From Prochlorococcus sp. AG-436-C13 (GTDB lineage Bacteria > Cyanobacteriota > Cyanobacteriia > PCC-6307 > Cyanobiaceae), in contig QCPC01000001.1 in assembly GCA_003212695.1 (NCBI GenBank), positions 114,709 to 178,708 on the forward strand: a DNA stretch of 64,000 bases, in the 5' to 3' direction. A program made the position numbers and the translations under genes. Positions 55,550 through 64,000 of this stretch are shown here, piece by piece; the first letter of the stretch is position 1, and each line of letters opens with the position of its first letter. Below the pieces are notes generated by a model that was not told the DNA's origin, ran no database searches, and was given only the letters and a program-made list of their open reading frames with translations.

Positions 55550-57415
55550 ATGACTTATAATAGGAATCTTACTCTAAATAACTCAACAGATGACAAAATC
55601 TCAGAAGAGGAGATTGATCTAAAAAAACTCCTTGATATTATAATTCGTAACAGAGTCTTAATTTTAAAATTTAGTTTAGCAGGTGCAATTATTAGTGGTT
55701 TAATTGCAATTAATACAAAAAGAGTTTGGCAGGGAGAATTGCAAATTGTAGTTGAGAATAGAGAAGCAGATTCCACCTCACCAAGAAGTATTGATATTAA
55801 AGGTGTTCAATTTTCAAATAAGACTGCGGATATATTAAAAACTGAAGTTGGTATACTCAAAAGCCAATCTCTCTTAATGAATACTTTTGAGTTTGTAAAA
55901 AATCAAAAGTTATTGAAAAAACGTAGTAATAAGAATTTGAGGTTCAAGGCCTGGAAAATTAACAGTTTAAAATTAGAGCTCGAAGAAGAGACTTCAATTT
56001 TAAATCTTGCTTATAGAGATACTGATAAAGATCTTATTTTGCCAGTTTTAAATAGAATTTCGAGCACATATCAGGAATATTCAGGAAGGAAGAGATTAAG
56101 AAATATAGATTTAAGTATGAATTATTTTGAGAACCAAGTTGATAAATTTAAAAGAAAAAGTATTGAATCACTTAGAGAAGCACAACAATTTGCCATTGAT
56201 AATGATTTAACACTCTTACAAGATGAAGAAAATGATCTTGATATTCCAAATGCAATAAATATTGAAGCTACTAGAGTGGAAGCTTCGAATGAGATAAGGT
56301 TTATAAATCAACAATTAGAGCAATACAAAAGTCTTAATCCTGAAACTGATAATATAATATACCTTTCATCTTCAATAGCATCTGAAGATATAGCAGCAAT
56401 AAGAGAAAAGATAATTAGAATTGATGATAACTTGTCAAGGCTTCGTATAACTTATAAAGATTCAGATAAATCTATTCAACATTTATTAAAAGAAAGAAAG
56501 CTTATTAAAAAATTACTAGCAAATAAAGTAAATGGAATACTCATAGCAAGAAAAATAGGGGCGCAAGCAAAGCTAAAAGCTGCAGAACGTCCAAAAGGAG
56601 TAATAATAAAATATAGGCAACTACTAAATGAAGCAGCTAGAGACCAAGCTACTCTCGATGAACTAGAAAATGAATACATGTCTATATCGCTTGAAAAAGC
56701 TCGAAGTGAAGATCCTTGGGAACTAATTACAACACCAACACTACTTCCAAAGCCAGTTGCACCAAAAAGAAAATTGTATGTATTACTAGGACTTATAGCT
56801 GGGATATTTCTAGGTAGTGTTGCTGCATTGATTACTGATAGAAGAAAAAAAGTTGTTTTTACTAGCGCAGAAGTAAAGTCATTAAGTGAATTAACCCTTC
56901 TTTCTCAGCTATATATAAAAAAGAAACAATTATTTGAAGAATCTCTAGATTTACTAATAACTGGTCCACTTTCAGCTTATGAAGACAGGATAGCTTTAAT
57001 TGTAGTTGGCAATATTCCTGATTACCCACTTATAGCACTTGATAAATCATTCAAAAAACTACTAAAAGAGCAACCTCGTCAGATTATAATTACTAAGGAT
57101 TTGCGCGAAGCAATGAAATGCTCCCATTTGATTATTTTAAATGCTCTGGGAATTACCACAAGTGAAGAACTCATAGATACAAAGGAAAAGATTTCTTTGC
57201 AAAACAAATCAATATTGGGCGTATTATTGCTTATGGATGCCAAATTACCCAGAAGTAAAGAGGACAAGATTGAAACTCTAATACTAAAAGCTAAGCCTTT
57301 AATAGAAGAATTAAAAAAAGAATTCTATAAGATCAGATCAGACTATGCTATTAAAAATATTAAAAGAAAAGCTAACCACTACTTGAATCTTATAAAAACG
57401 ACTTTTAAACTATGA
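55550..57415 (+). CDS. Wzz/GumC-type chain length regulator
   Basis: A 621-residue membrane polysaccharide co-polymerase. A helix at about residues 37-57 (LAGAIISGLIAI) and one at about 415-435 (LLGLIAGIFLGSVAALI) flank a periplasmic domain with long coiled-coil helices; the PVAPKRKLYVLLG motif precedes the second helix. The ~185-residue cytoplasmic tail resembles a BY-kinase Rossmann core (LGVLLLMDAKLP near the end) but has no Walker A loop and no Tyr-rich C-terminus, so it is probably not a kinase. Regulates polymer length with Wzy and Wza. Confidence 0.88.
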   Translation: MTYNRNLTLNNSTDDKISEEEIDLKKLLDIIIRNRVLILKFSLAGAIISGLIAINTKRVWQGELQIVVENREADSTSPRSIDIKGVQFSNKTADILKTEVGILKSQSLLMNTFEFVKNQKLLKKRSNKNLRFKAWKINSLKLELEEETSILNLAYRDTDKDLILPVLNRISSTYQEYSGRKRLRNIDLSMNYFENQVDKFKRKSIESLREAQQFAIDNDLTLLQDEENDLDIPNAINIEATRVEASNEIRFINQQLEQYKSLNPETDNIIYLSSSIASEDIAAIREKIIRIDDNLSRLRITYKDSDKSIQHLLKERKLIKKLLANKVNGILIARKIGAQAKLKAAERPKGVIIKYRQLLNEAARDQATLDELENEYMSISLEKARSEDPWELITTPTLLPKPVAPKRKLYVLLGLIAGIFLGSVAALITDRRKKVVFTSAEVKSLSELTLLSQLYIKKKQLFEESLDLLITGPLSAYEDRIALIVVGNIPDYPLIALDKSFKKLLKEQPRQIIITKDLREAMKCSHLIILNALGITTSEELIDTKEKISLQNKSILGVLLLMDAKLPRSKEDKIETLILKAKPLIEELKKEFYKIRSDYAIKNIKRKANHYLNLIKTTFKL

Positions 57416-57461
57416 TATTAAGACATCAATCAAAATCTTCTCAATTATTATCAAGATCCTC

Positions 57462-58631
57462 ATGAACTTTTCTAGATATAAAATAATAGTTTTTAAGTTA
57501 TTATTATTGAATATGTTATTACTAAATGATTTGTACAAGCCAAATCATTCCATATCTAAAGATAATAATAACAAACCTTCAGCTGATTATATTAGAAACA
57601 TACCAGATAGCAGCTTTTATATTTTAGGGCCAGGCGATGTACTAAAGATAGAGGTTTCAGAAGATGCTGTTGACTTAAATAAAACAATTACAATAAATGG
57701 TGAAGGTATTGCTAATTTAAAACGACTTAAAAGAATCTATGCAGCTGGTTTAACTATAGAAGAATTAACAGAAATACTAAACAAAGAATATTCAGCCTAC
57801 TTAAATGATCCGGATGTGGATATTTCAATAGTACAATATAGACCTGTAAAGATTTATATTGATGGAGAAGTAGAAGAACCTGGATTACATGTTTTACCAG
57901 GACCATTTAGCTCTCTTACTACACAATTAAATTTTGAATCTACTAAAGATGAAATTGCAATTAATCCAAATGAATCAAACGCAAGGAGAATTGCATCAGG
58001 AAATAATATATACTTTCCTTCATTGATTGATGCAATTAGAAAAAGTGGCGGGGTAACTATGTATGCAGATTTAACAAATATTAAGGTAAATAGAGTTAAT
58101 AGTATTTCAAGAGGTGGCGGCAAATTAGAGAGGCAGGTAAATCTTATAAGGACTCTAGATTTAAAAGATAATTCTCAAAATATACGAATATTTGATGGCG
58201 ATACAATATTTATTTCTAAAAACAATAAACCTTCAATATCGCAAATTTCAAAAGCGACTAAATCTAATCTAAATCCTAAATTCTTCAAAGTATATGTAGG
58301 AGGAAGAGTAGAGAAGCAAGGCATAGTAACAGTTAGCAAAAATGCTGTGTTAACAGAGGCTATAGCAATAAGTGGAGGAGCAAAGGTACTAAGAGGTCCT
58401 ATTCGCTTTGTTAGGTATAATAATGATGGATCAATTGAGAGAAGGAAATTCAACTTGAATGACTCAGCACGCCGTGGCTCTTATAGAAATCCATATCTAA
58501 AAAATGGTGACATAATATTTGTAGGAAAAAGTCTACTTAACGTAACTAATGAGGTAATAGGTGAAATAACAGATCCTATACAAGGTCTATTTTCTTCTTA
58601 TGGATTTTATAAACTTATAATAGAAGATTAA
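57462..58631 (+). CDS. Wza-type polysaccharide export protein
   Basis: A 389-residue periplasmic/outer-membrane protein of the BexD/Wza family. After an N-terminal hydrophobic segment (residues 9-21) comes the polysaccharide export domain (YILGPGDVLKIEV..DLNKTITINGEGI) and two SLBB domains (IDGEVEEPGLHVLPG; VGGRVEKQGIVTVSKN). No lipobox cysteine is seen in the signal region, which is unusual for Wza-like proteins. It is next to wzz on the same strand with a 46-base gap, the normal order. Confidence 0.9.
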   Translation: MNFSRYKIIVFKLLLLNMLLLNDLYKPNHSISKDNNNKPSADYIRNIPDSSFYILGPGDVLKIEVSEDAVDLNKTITINGEGIANLKRLKRIYAAGLTIEELTEILNKEYSAYLNDPDVDISIVQYRPVKIYIDGEVEEPGLHVLPGPFSSLTTQLNFESTKDEIAINPNESNARRIASGNNIYFPSLIDAIRKSGGVTMYADLTNIKVNRVNSISRGGGKLERQVNLIRTLDLKDNSQNIRIFDGDTIFISKNNKPSISQISKATKSNLNPKFFKVYVGGRVEKQGIVTVSKNAVLTEAIAISGGAKVLRGPIRFVRYNNDGSIERRKFNLNDSARRGSYRNPYLKNGDIIFVGKSLLNVTNEVIGEITDPIQGLFSSYGFYKLIIED

Positions 58632-58644
58632 CATTAGAAAAAAT

Positions 58645-60447
58645 CTAACTGATATTATCCCTGATCCATTGCTTAGAATATATGTTAACTACTCTACCTT
58701 GATCTAATTCAATAATCTTATTACAATTAGAAAGACTTGATAATCTATGGGCTATCATTAAAATAGTTTTAGTTGAGTAATTTTTCTCAATTTCGTTTAT
58801 AATAGACTTTTCTGTTAAATTATCAACTGCACTTGTTGCCTCATCTAATATAAGTATTTCTTTGTCGCTATAAAGAGCTCTAGCAATAGCCAACCTTTGA
58901 CATTGTCCTCCGCTAAGATTGATACCTCTTTCTCCCACTAAAGTATCATACTGATAAGGTTTTGACTCTATAAATCCTGATAATTGAACTGCTTTACAAG
59001 CATTTTTTACTTTATTAAAGTCAATATCTTCTTTGTTTAATCCAAATGCTATATTTTCCTTTATTGATACATCTGAAAGAAATATATTCTGTGGAACATA
59101 GGAAATTGATTCCCTCCATTGTATTAAAAGTTTCCTATTTATTAGTTTATGAATATTTTGATTATTGATAGTCACTTCACCTTTATCTGGAGGAATTAAA
59201 CCCATAATCAACTCTATCAAGGTTGTCTTACCACTTCCAGTTCTACCAATTACTCCAATTTTATCTCCCTTATATATTTGTAAACTCACATCATTTAGAA
59301 TTAAACCTGACTTTTTATTATAGCTATAAGCTACATTACTTAATATTATTCTTGAATTATCTTTGAAGTTAATTATAGGAATGACTTTATAATTCTGCTG
59401 AGTTTTCTGTTGGGCTAGACTAATAACACAATCTACTGCGGCTGATCTATCTCTTATACCTGCCCAATTTGTATATATCTGCTGTAAGGTTGGTATTAGC
59501 CTTTGAGCTGCTATAGCAAGTGTGCCTAATATAGGCAGAACTTCCCCAATATTATTATCTTCTCTTATTAGAAAATAAGAAATTAAGGCTATTAAAATTA
59601 ATCCTAGAGATTCCATCATATATCTAGGGAAATAAGCTATAAAAGAATTCTGTGCTTGTCTCTGTCTTAAAGATATTTCTTCCTTTCTATAGTTATTTAT
59701 AAATACATCTTGGTTAGATCTAAGTAAAACTTCTTTTATAGAACCTAGGCCTTCTTGCAAAGACTTCATTTGTAATTTATTAGCCTTAGAAATAAGCTTG
59801 CTATTATGAGTTATTTTCTTCTTAAAGGTAAAGGCTAAGATCAAGTAAGATGTACCAAAAGAAAAAATTGCTATCAAAGCAATATTATAATTTATAATAA
59901 ATAACGTTATCAATATAGCTATAAATAAAATAACTGATGTAAGGAATAGCATTATATAGTTTAAAACTCTTGATGTTTGAATAGTTTCAGTTATAATTGT
60001 TGAAATCAATTCACTGCTATTTCTTTTTATATGGAATTCATATTCTTGATAAAGTGTATTTTTATAAGCTTTAACACTTAAATCAGAAGTAACTGCAGCA
60101 GCTAACTTTACATTCAACCACAAATTAATGCTTCTAACTATGCCACTTAAAAGTGCTGAAAATGCAAAGATAATAATTATTGGCAGAAGAATCTGATCAG
60201 GTCCATTAATACCAATTGATATTGCAAAATTCCTTATAAGATTGTTTTTCCATACCATTTCTGGATTGCTTAAGACACCTATAAAAGGTGCAACAGCTCC
60301 AATAGATAAACTTTCTGTTAAAGCACTTAAATGCATAACTATTATAAGCAAAGAAAGTTGTGCCTTTCTTAGAAAGCTAATATTCCTCCAAATAGAAACT
60401 GCTATTTGAAAATTACTGGTATTTATTTTGCTGTTGTCTAAATTCAT
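58645..60447 (-). CDS. ABC exporter, fused permease and ATPase
   Basis: A 600-residue MsbA/PglK-like half-transporter: about six membrane helices in residues 30-320, then an ATPase domain with Walker A GRTGSGKT, the Q-loop, signature LSGGQCQ, Walker B ILILDEATSA and the H-loop MIAHRL. It may flip a lipid-linked oligosaccharide or export another substrate. It converges on wza and is 14 bases after its end. Confidence 0.92.
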   Translation of the reverse strand: MNLDNSKINTSNFQIAVSIWRNISFLRKAQLSLLIIVMHLSALTESLSIGAVAPFIGVLSNPEMVWKNNLIRNFAISIGINGPDQILLPIIIIFAFSALLSGIVRSINLWLNVKLAAAVTSDLSVKAYKNTLYQEYEFHIKRNSSELISTIITETIQTSRVLNYIMLFLTSVILFIAILITLFIINYNIALIAIFSFGTSYLILAFTFKKKITHNSKLISKANKLQMKSLQEGLGSIKEVLLRSNQDVFINNYRKEEISLRQRQAQNSFIAYFPRYMMESLGLILIALISYFLIREDNNIGEVLPILGTLAIAAQRLIPTLQQIYTNWAGIRDRSAAVDCVISLAQQKTQQNYKVIPIINFKDNSRIILSNVAYSYNKKSGLILNDVSLQIYKGDKIGVIGRTGSGKTTLIELIMGLIPPDKGEVTINNQNIHKLINRKLLIQWRESISYVPQNIFLSDVSIKENIAFGLNKEDIDFNKVKNACKAVQLSGFIESKPYQYDTLVGERGINLSGGQCQRLAIARALYSDKEILILDEATSAVDNLTEKSIINEIEKNYSTKTILMIAHRLSSLSNCNKIIELDQGRVVNIYSKQWIRDNIS

Positions 60448-60460
60448 TAAAAAAATCTTA

Positions 60461-60661
60461 TTACTTTCTAAATATTGAAAAGAGCGACATATATTTTCTT
60501 ATTAATCGTAAAAAGTAATAGAATCTACTAATTTTCTTAGGATTATAAATGAAAGAGATTATATGTATATCATTAGGTAATAATTGACAATCAATACATC
60601 TATGTTCTAAGTCTGAATCATCTTCACCTATAAATTTAGGAAATAGATAAAGATTATTCAT
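60461..60661 (-). CDS. small protein overlapping the RmlC-like gene
   Basis: A 66-residue frame whose ATG (60659-60661) overlaps the stop of the RmlC-like gene by four bases (ATGA), the layout of translational coupling. The product has a CIDCQLL pair of cysteines near the centre and a basic, hydrophobic C-terminus (YFLRLIRKYMSLFSIF). No family is recognised. It may be a relic of a larger gene rather than a functional protein. Confidence 0.4.
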   Translation of the reverse strand: MNNLYLFPKFIGEDDSDLEHRCIDCQLLPNDIHIISFIYNPKKISRFYYFLRLIRKYMSLFSIFRK

Positions 60662-61167
60662 TTGTCTCTCGGAGATAATATAGGCTCATTTAATCCCCAT
60701 TTAATATTAAGAGACGGATCATTCCATTTTATTGTATATTGATCCTTAGCATCTATATATCCATCTAGGTAAGACAATTTATAATGATAAATTGAATTTG
60801 AACTATTTACAAGAAAAGCATTGCCTATCATAGGAGGCAATAAAATAGAATACCTATTGCTATTATTAATACTAAAACTTATATGCTTCTTATAGGTTTC
60901 CGATTCTTTCCTCATATCTACAACAACCTGTAAGATATCGCCACTAACTGCGGTTACCAGCTTTGAAGTGTAATTATCGTAGTGAATACCTCTTAAAACA
61001 TTCTTAGTGGAAGTTGTAAACTTATCATGATTAAACTCATCTAATCCAAGCTTCTGAAACTCATCTTTAATATAAGTTGACCAAATAGATCCCCTATTAT
61101 CACTAAAACTATCATATCTTATAATTTTTACTCCTTTAATTATCGTATCTTCTAACTGAAATTTCAT
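60658..61167 (-). CDS. RmlC-like sugar epimerase/cupin
   Basis: A 169-residue cupin of the dTDP-4-dehydrorhamnose 3,5-epimerase (RmlC) type or related sugar 3,4-ketoisomerase. The FSDNRGSIWSTYIKDEFQ start, the VLRGIHYDNYTSKLV motif with the catalytic His and the DILQVVVDMRKESETYKKH strand are RmlC hallmarks. I chose ATG 61165-61167 (MKFQLEDT); an ATG at 61186-61188 would add seven residues. No RmlA/B/D genes are seen nearby, so the substrate may be another keto-sugar. Confidence 0.85.
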   Translation of the reverse strand: MKFQLEDTIIKGVKIIRYDSFSDNRGSIWSTYIKDEFQKLGLDEFNHDKFTTSTKNVLRGIHYDNYTSKLVTAVSGDILQVVVDMRKESETYKKHISFSINNSNRYSILLPPMIGNAFLVNSSNSIYHYKLSYLDGYIDAKDQYTIKWNDPSLNIKWGLNEPILSPRDK

Positions 61168-61265
61168 TAAATAATATTTATTTAGCATCTTAGTAGTCCC
61201 CTTTCAAAGTTTCTTTGCTGATCAGGAAATCAACATAATTATAATATAGAATAATACAAATAGTA

Positions 61266-62426
61266 CTAGTTAGTTATGAGATCGCTTGTCAATAATTGAT
61301 GAGCTTTATCAGCTATATAATTTGCATCTTCTTCAGTCACATGGGCTGCTATAGGTAAGGAAATCAGTTGATTAGAAAACCACTCTGTAATTGGGAAATC
61401 TCCTTTCTTATAATTATATTTATCTTTATAGTAAGAAAATAACGGAATAGCCTGAGGGTAGTGAATTGAAGTACCTATACCTAATAATTTAAGTTGGTCT
61501 TGCAATTTATCTCTGTTTAGGCTTCCATCAATTGGTAATACTATATTAAAACAATAAAAAGAAGACTTTGCCTTTATATGAGATGATGGAAATAATGTTA
61601 TTCCTCTGATTTTATTTAGCTTATTAAATAAAATATTGTAATTTCTTTTTCTTATTAATAAGTGATCATTCAACCTTTTAATTTGAGATAATCCAACTGC
61701 AGCCTCTATTTCATTCATCCTATAATTAAAACCTAATTCGTCAACATCATATAATCCAGGTCGACTTCTCTCACCTAGTGATTTATTATAACCAAATGCT
61801 CTTTTCTTTCTTATTAACTTAGCTAATAATTCATCGTTAGTAGTTACCATTCCTCCTTCTATTGAAGTCATATGCTTAACAGGATAAAAAGAGAAAGCAC
61901 CACAAAGTCCTAAAGCCCCAGCCTTGATATTTTCGTATTCTGAATCAAGAGCCAAAGCACAGTCCTCGATAACTATTGAATTTGATTTGGAAGATATTCT
62001 ATTTATTTCATCCATCTCACAGGGTAATCCTAGGTAATGAACTGGTATTATCGCTTTAAAATTATTCTTAAGAGATTCTTGTTCTAATTTCTTGGGATCC
62101 ATATTACCTGTAATTGGGTCGATATCAATAAAAACAGGCGTAGCACCTTGAAGCTCAACCACATGTGCAGTAGCCACATGAGACATTGCTGGAACTGCTA
62201 CTTTGTCACCTATTCCAATTTTTAAGGAAAAAAGAGCTAAATGTAATCCTGCTGTACAACTAGATACTGCTATTGCATACTTAACTCCTACCCTTTTTGC
62301 AAACTCTTCTTCAAATCTACTAGTTTCTTTCCCATGAACCAATATGCCCGTCTTAAGAACATTTTGAATACCCTCTAACTCATCTTCTCCTAATATAGGC
62401 TTGCCAAAGGGGATTTTTCTTTGCAT
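61266..62426 (-). CDS. DegT/DnrJ/EryC1 sugar aminotransferase
   Basis: A 386-residue PLP enzyme of the sugar aminotransferase family. The IPFGKPILGEDELEGIQNVLKTG start, the VSSCTAGLHLAL PLP-phosphate loop and the lysine in FYPVKHMTSIEGGM identify it; the aspartate/glutamate region is VIEDCALALDSE. The HMTSIEGG version resembles PglE/PseC-type enzymes more than the NKTITTGEGG form at 29.7 kb. It likely makes an amino sugar for the glycan and may feed the formyltransferase at the right edge. Confidence 0.9.
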   Translation of the reverse strand: MQRKIPFGKPILGEDELEGIQNVLKTGILVHGKETSRFEEEFAKRVGVKYAIAVSSCTAGLHLALFSLKIGIGDKVAVPAMSHVATAHVVELQGATPVFIDIDPITGNMDPKKLEQESLKNNFKAIIPVHYLGLPCEMDEINRISSKSNSIVIEDCALALDSEYENIKAGALGLCGAFSFYPVKHMTSIEGGMVTTNDELLAKLIRKKRAFGYNKSLGERSRPGLYDVDELGFNYRMNEIEAAVGLSQIKRLNDHLLIRKRNYNILFNKLNKIRGITLFPSSHIKAKSSFYCFNIVLPIDGSLNRDKLQDQLKLLGIGTSIHYPQAIPLFSYYKDKYNYKKGDFPITEWFSNQLISLPIAAHVTEEDANYIADKAHQLLTSDLITN

Positions 62427-62619
62427 ACAAACTAAATCAATTATTTTTACTATAGTACTTGATAGAGACGAAAGAATTAACTCTTATATTCATTAGTTAT
62501 TTATAGTATATAAATTATTATAGTTATACTGAGAGTCTAATTAGTCATAGAAAAATGAAATATTTATTTGATTTAAGCTTAATTTATAATGATTAAAATA
62601 TGAATATCATCTAGGAAAA

Positions 62620-63735
62620 TTAGCCTAATAAGTTAAATCTAACAGATGGAGAAATATAAGTAAGCATTCCACAAACTGACAGAATTACGCATAGGAGGTA
62701 GGGAGGCTTTTTCTTGATTTTAGTAAGACCCAATATAGAAAAATATGTAGGTATAATACAGAAATGACTAAATCTAGAAAGAATTACTGGACTATATACA
62801 GCTAATGATAAAAGAGGTAAATATGAACAAATCATATTATAAACCCAGGTTTTTATAGGCTTGATTTGTTTCATCATTTTGATACTTGTAAGGTTAGTTG
62901 ATAAAAAGAAGTATCCTGAAACAAGCATTATCAATATTCTATAGGATGAGAAGATATAGTATTTAATAGGGGATGACTTTATATTATCTGACAAAAAGGT
63001 AGAAACAATTCGGTTCCATCCTGAAGCTGCTATTTCATTCCTAGTCAAGTAAAAGGTTGTAAATATAATAAATGAAAATAAAAACATTAATAAACTTAAT
63101 CTACTAATCCTTAGCTTTAATATTGCCCTAATTGCTATATTAATAACATAAGATGAGCATATTAATAATAAATAAATTAATGCAGAGGGATGACATCCTG
63201 CTGAAAGGAATAATGAAAAATAAGAAGAGATATAGATAATTCTATTTGAGAGGGTTTTTCTCCTGTAAAAATAACTACTATAGAAATATAGACCAATTCC
63301 AAGGATAATAAATCCTAAAGCCATTCCTTGTCTCATTCCATTAAAACTAAGAAGATGAAAAGACTCTGATCCTAGAAAAACAACAAGAGAATATGGGGCT
63401 GAAAAAAATATAGAAGTCAGTCCAACCAGAGTAATTGGTAAAACTGCTAAGACTTGAATTACATTAATAGGAGGAAGACTTAAACTATCTGCTAGAAATC
63501 TATTTATACTCCACCAAATAGGTGATTGATCTTTTATATAAATCCAGTTACCTATATTATCTCCAGCCATGTCTATATAATTAACTGAATCTGCCGCTGC
63601 GTAAGGATCCCTTACTAAAAATAAGAAAGTCAGAAATAATAGACATAAAAGAAAAATTATTCCTTTTGATATACCTTTAAAATAATAAAGAGGCAATATA
63701 AGACATATATATGCAATTAAGAAGATGAAATTCAT
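62620..63735 (-). CDS. EpsG-family polysaccharide polymerase-like protein
   Basis: A 371-residue protein with about ten membrane helices. The FNGMRQGMALGFIILGIGLYFY helix with RQG is the hallmark of EpsG/Wzy-like polymerases (the RQG motif sits in the fourth or fifth helix), and the external loop with DPYAAADSVNY is compatible. It is probably the polymerase of the capsule. A second candidate lies at 38.7 kb. It is next to the formyltransferase at the window edge. Confidence 0.75.
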   Translation of the reverse strand: MNFIFLIAYICLILPLYYFKGISKGIIFLLCLLFLTFLFLVRDPYAAADSVNYIDMAGDNIGNWIYIKDQSPIWWSINRFLADSLSLPPINVIQVLAVLPITLVGLTSIFFSAPYSLVVFLGSESFHLLSFNGMRQGMALGFIILGIGLYFYSSYFYRRKTLSNRIIYISSYFSLFLSAGCHPSALIYLLLICSSYVINIAIRAILKLRISRLSLLMFLFSFIIFTTFYLTRNEIAASGWNRIVSTFLSDNIKSSPIKYYIFSSYRILIMLVSGYFFLSTNLTSIKMMKQIKPIKTWVYNMICSYLPLLSLAVYSPVILSRFSHFCIIPTYFSILGLTKIKKKPPYLLCVILSVCGMLTYISPSVRFNLLG

Positions 63736-63755
63736 TTTAAGATTCTGAATTCTTT

Positions 63756-64000
63756 TTACATGTTAGTTGCATAACTATTAATTATATCTCCATGTTTAAG
63801 ATATAAATTAGTATCTACTTCAAAACTGTATTTTATAATTTTTATTGCCCTATCCTTACAAACAATAAAAGGGCCTTCAGACTGAATAAATAAAACTTTG
63901 CCTGCTCTACCACGTATTACTTCTTTGGGAATAGTAGACTCATAAAGCCTAATTTTCAATGCATTTCTAAAGGCCCAGGCACCAGGATAGGGATTAGTAA
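63756..64000 (-). CDS. sugar N-formyltransferase-like protein (cut by right edge)
   Basis: The frame is open to base 64000 and ends with a stop at 63756. The visible C-terminal ~80 residues begin TNPYPGAWAFRNALKIRLYES, the formyltransferase C-terminal domain entry known from ArnA/WbkC-like sugar formyltransferases and methionyl-tRNA formyltransferase; the rest is GRAGKVLFIQSEGPFIVCKDRAI, the barrel-like domain. The HPS/N-x-H-x-S catalytic part lies outside the window. From context a nucleotide amino-sugar is the likely substrate, making N-formyl sugar. Confidence 0.75.
   Translation of the reverse strand, partial: TNPYPGAWAFRNALKIRLYESTIPKEVIRGRAGKVLFIQSEGPFIVCKDRAIKIIKYSFEVDTNLYLKHGDIINSYATNM

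Overview
The window looks like a low-light Prochlorococcus chromosome or a very close relative. It is AT-rich and encodes a prochlorophyte chlorophyll a/b-binding antenna protein (Pcb). It also carries a long marine-picocyanobacterial housekeeping run: sppA, aroH, a DUF2808 gene, rpmH, rnpA, yidC, a Ycf46-type ATPase, serS, rseP, rpsN, pnp, cysQ and rsmI. Several genes use GTG or TTG starts.

Bases 1-10.9 kb hold a small secreted protein, an outer-membrane porin without an SLH domain, glyQ, a DUF805 membrane protein, a PrxQ-type peroxiredoxin, a frameshifted SLH protein remnant, pcb, an orphan Nif11-type peptide, two glycosyltransferases and a DMT-type transporter. Bases 10.9-24.5 kb are the core run, mostly on the + strand. 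They end with cysQ and rsmI, whose start codons lie head to head one base apart, a LapA-like membrane protein and a helix-turn-helix protein.

From about 24.5 kb to the right edge the sequence is visibly richer in A+T, has longer intergenic gaps and switches strand often. It is a surface-glycan genomic island containing tRNA-Arg(TCT) and tRNA-Ala(GGC). It encodes sugar-nucleotide enzymes (UDP-glucose dehydrogenase, Gmd, two DegT-type aminotransferases, an RmlC-like epimerase, a NeuB-type synthase, two WbpG-type sugar amidotransferases, an AsnB-like protein and a formyltransferase cut by the right edge). It also encodes glycosyltransferases, acyl- and methyltransferases, a sulfotransferase with an APS kinase, and Wzx/Wzy/Wzz/Wza and ABC export functions. 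Together these suggest a capsule or O-antigen carrying acidic, amidated, possibly formylated and sulfated sugars.

The most notable system is a complete predicted methylphosphonate pathway split over two sites in the island. Site 1 (25.2-27.9 kb) has a methylphosphonate synthase (MpnS) with the characteristic 2-His-1-Gln ligand pattern, and a PEP mutase fused to a cytidylyltransferase. Site 2 (42.6-45.3 kb) has phosphonopyruvate decarboxylase and a phosphonoacetaldehyde-reductase-type dehydrogenase. They sit directly downstream of a second PEP mutase that is dead: a C-terminal relic with an in-frame nonsense codon. The predicted route is PEP to phosphonopyruvate to phosphonoacetaldehyde to 2-hydroxyethylphosphonate to methylphosphonate. 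The fused cytidylyltransferase and the glycan setting suggest the phosphonate is activated with CTP and attached to the surface polymer; that last step is inference.
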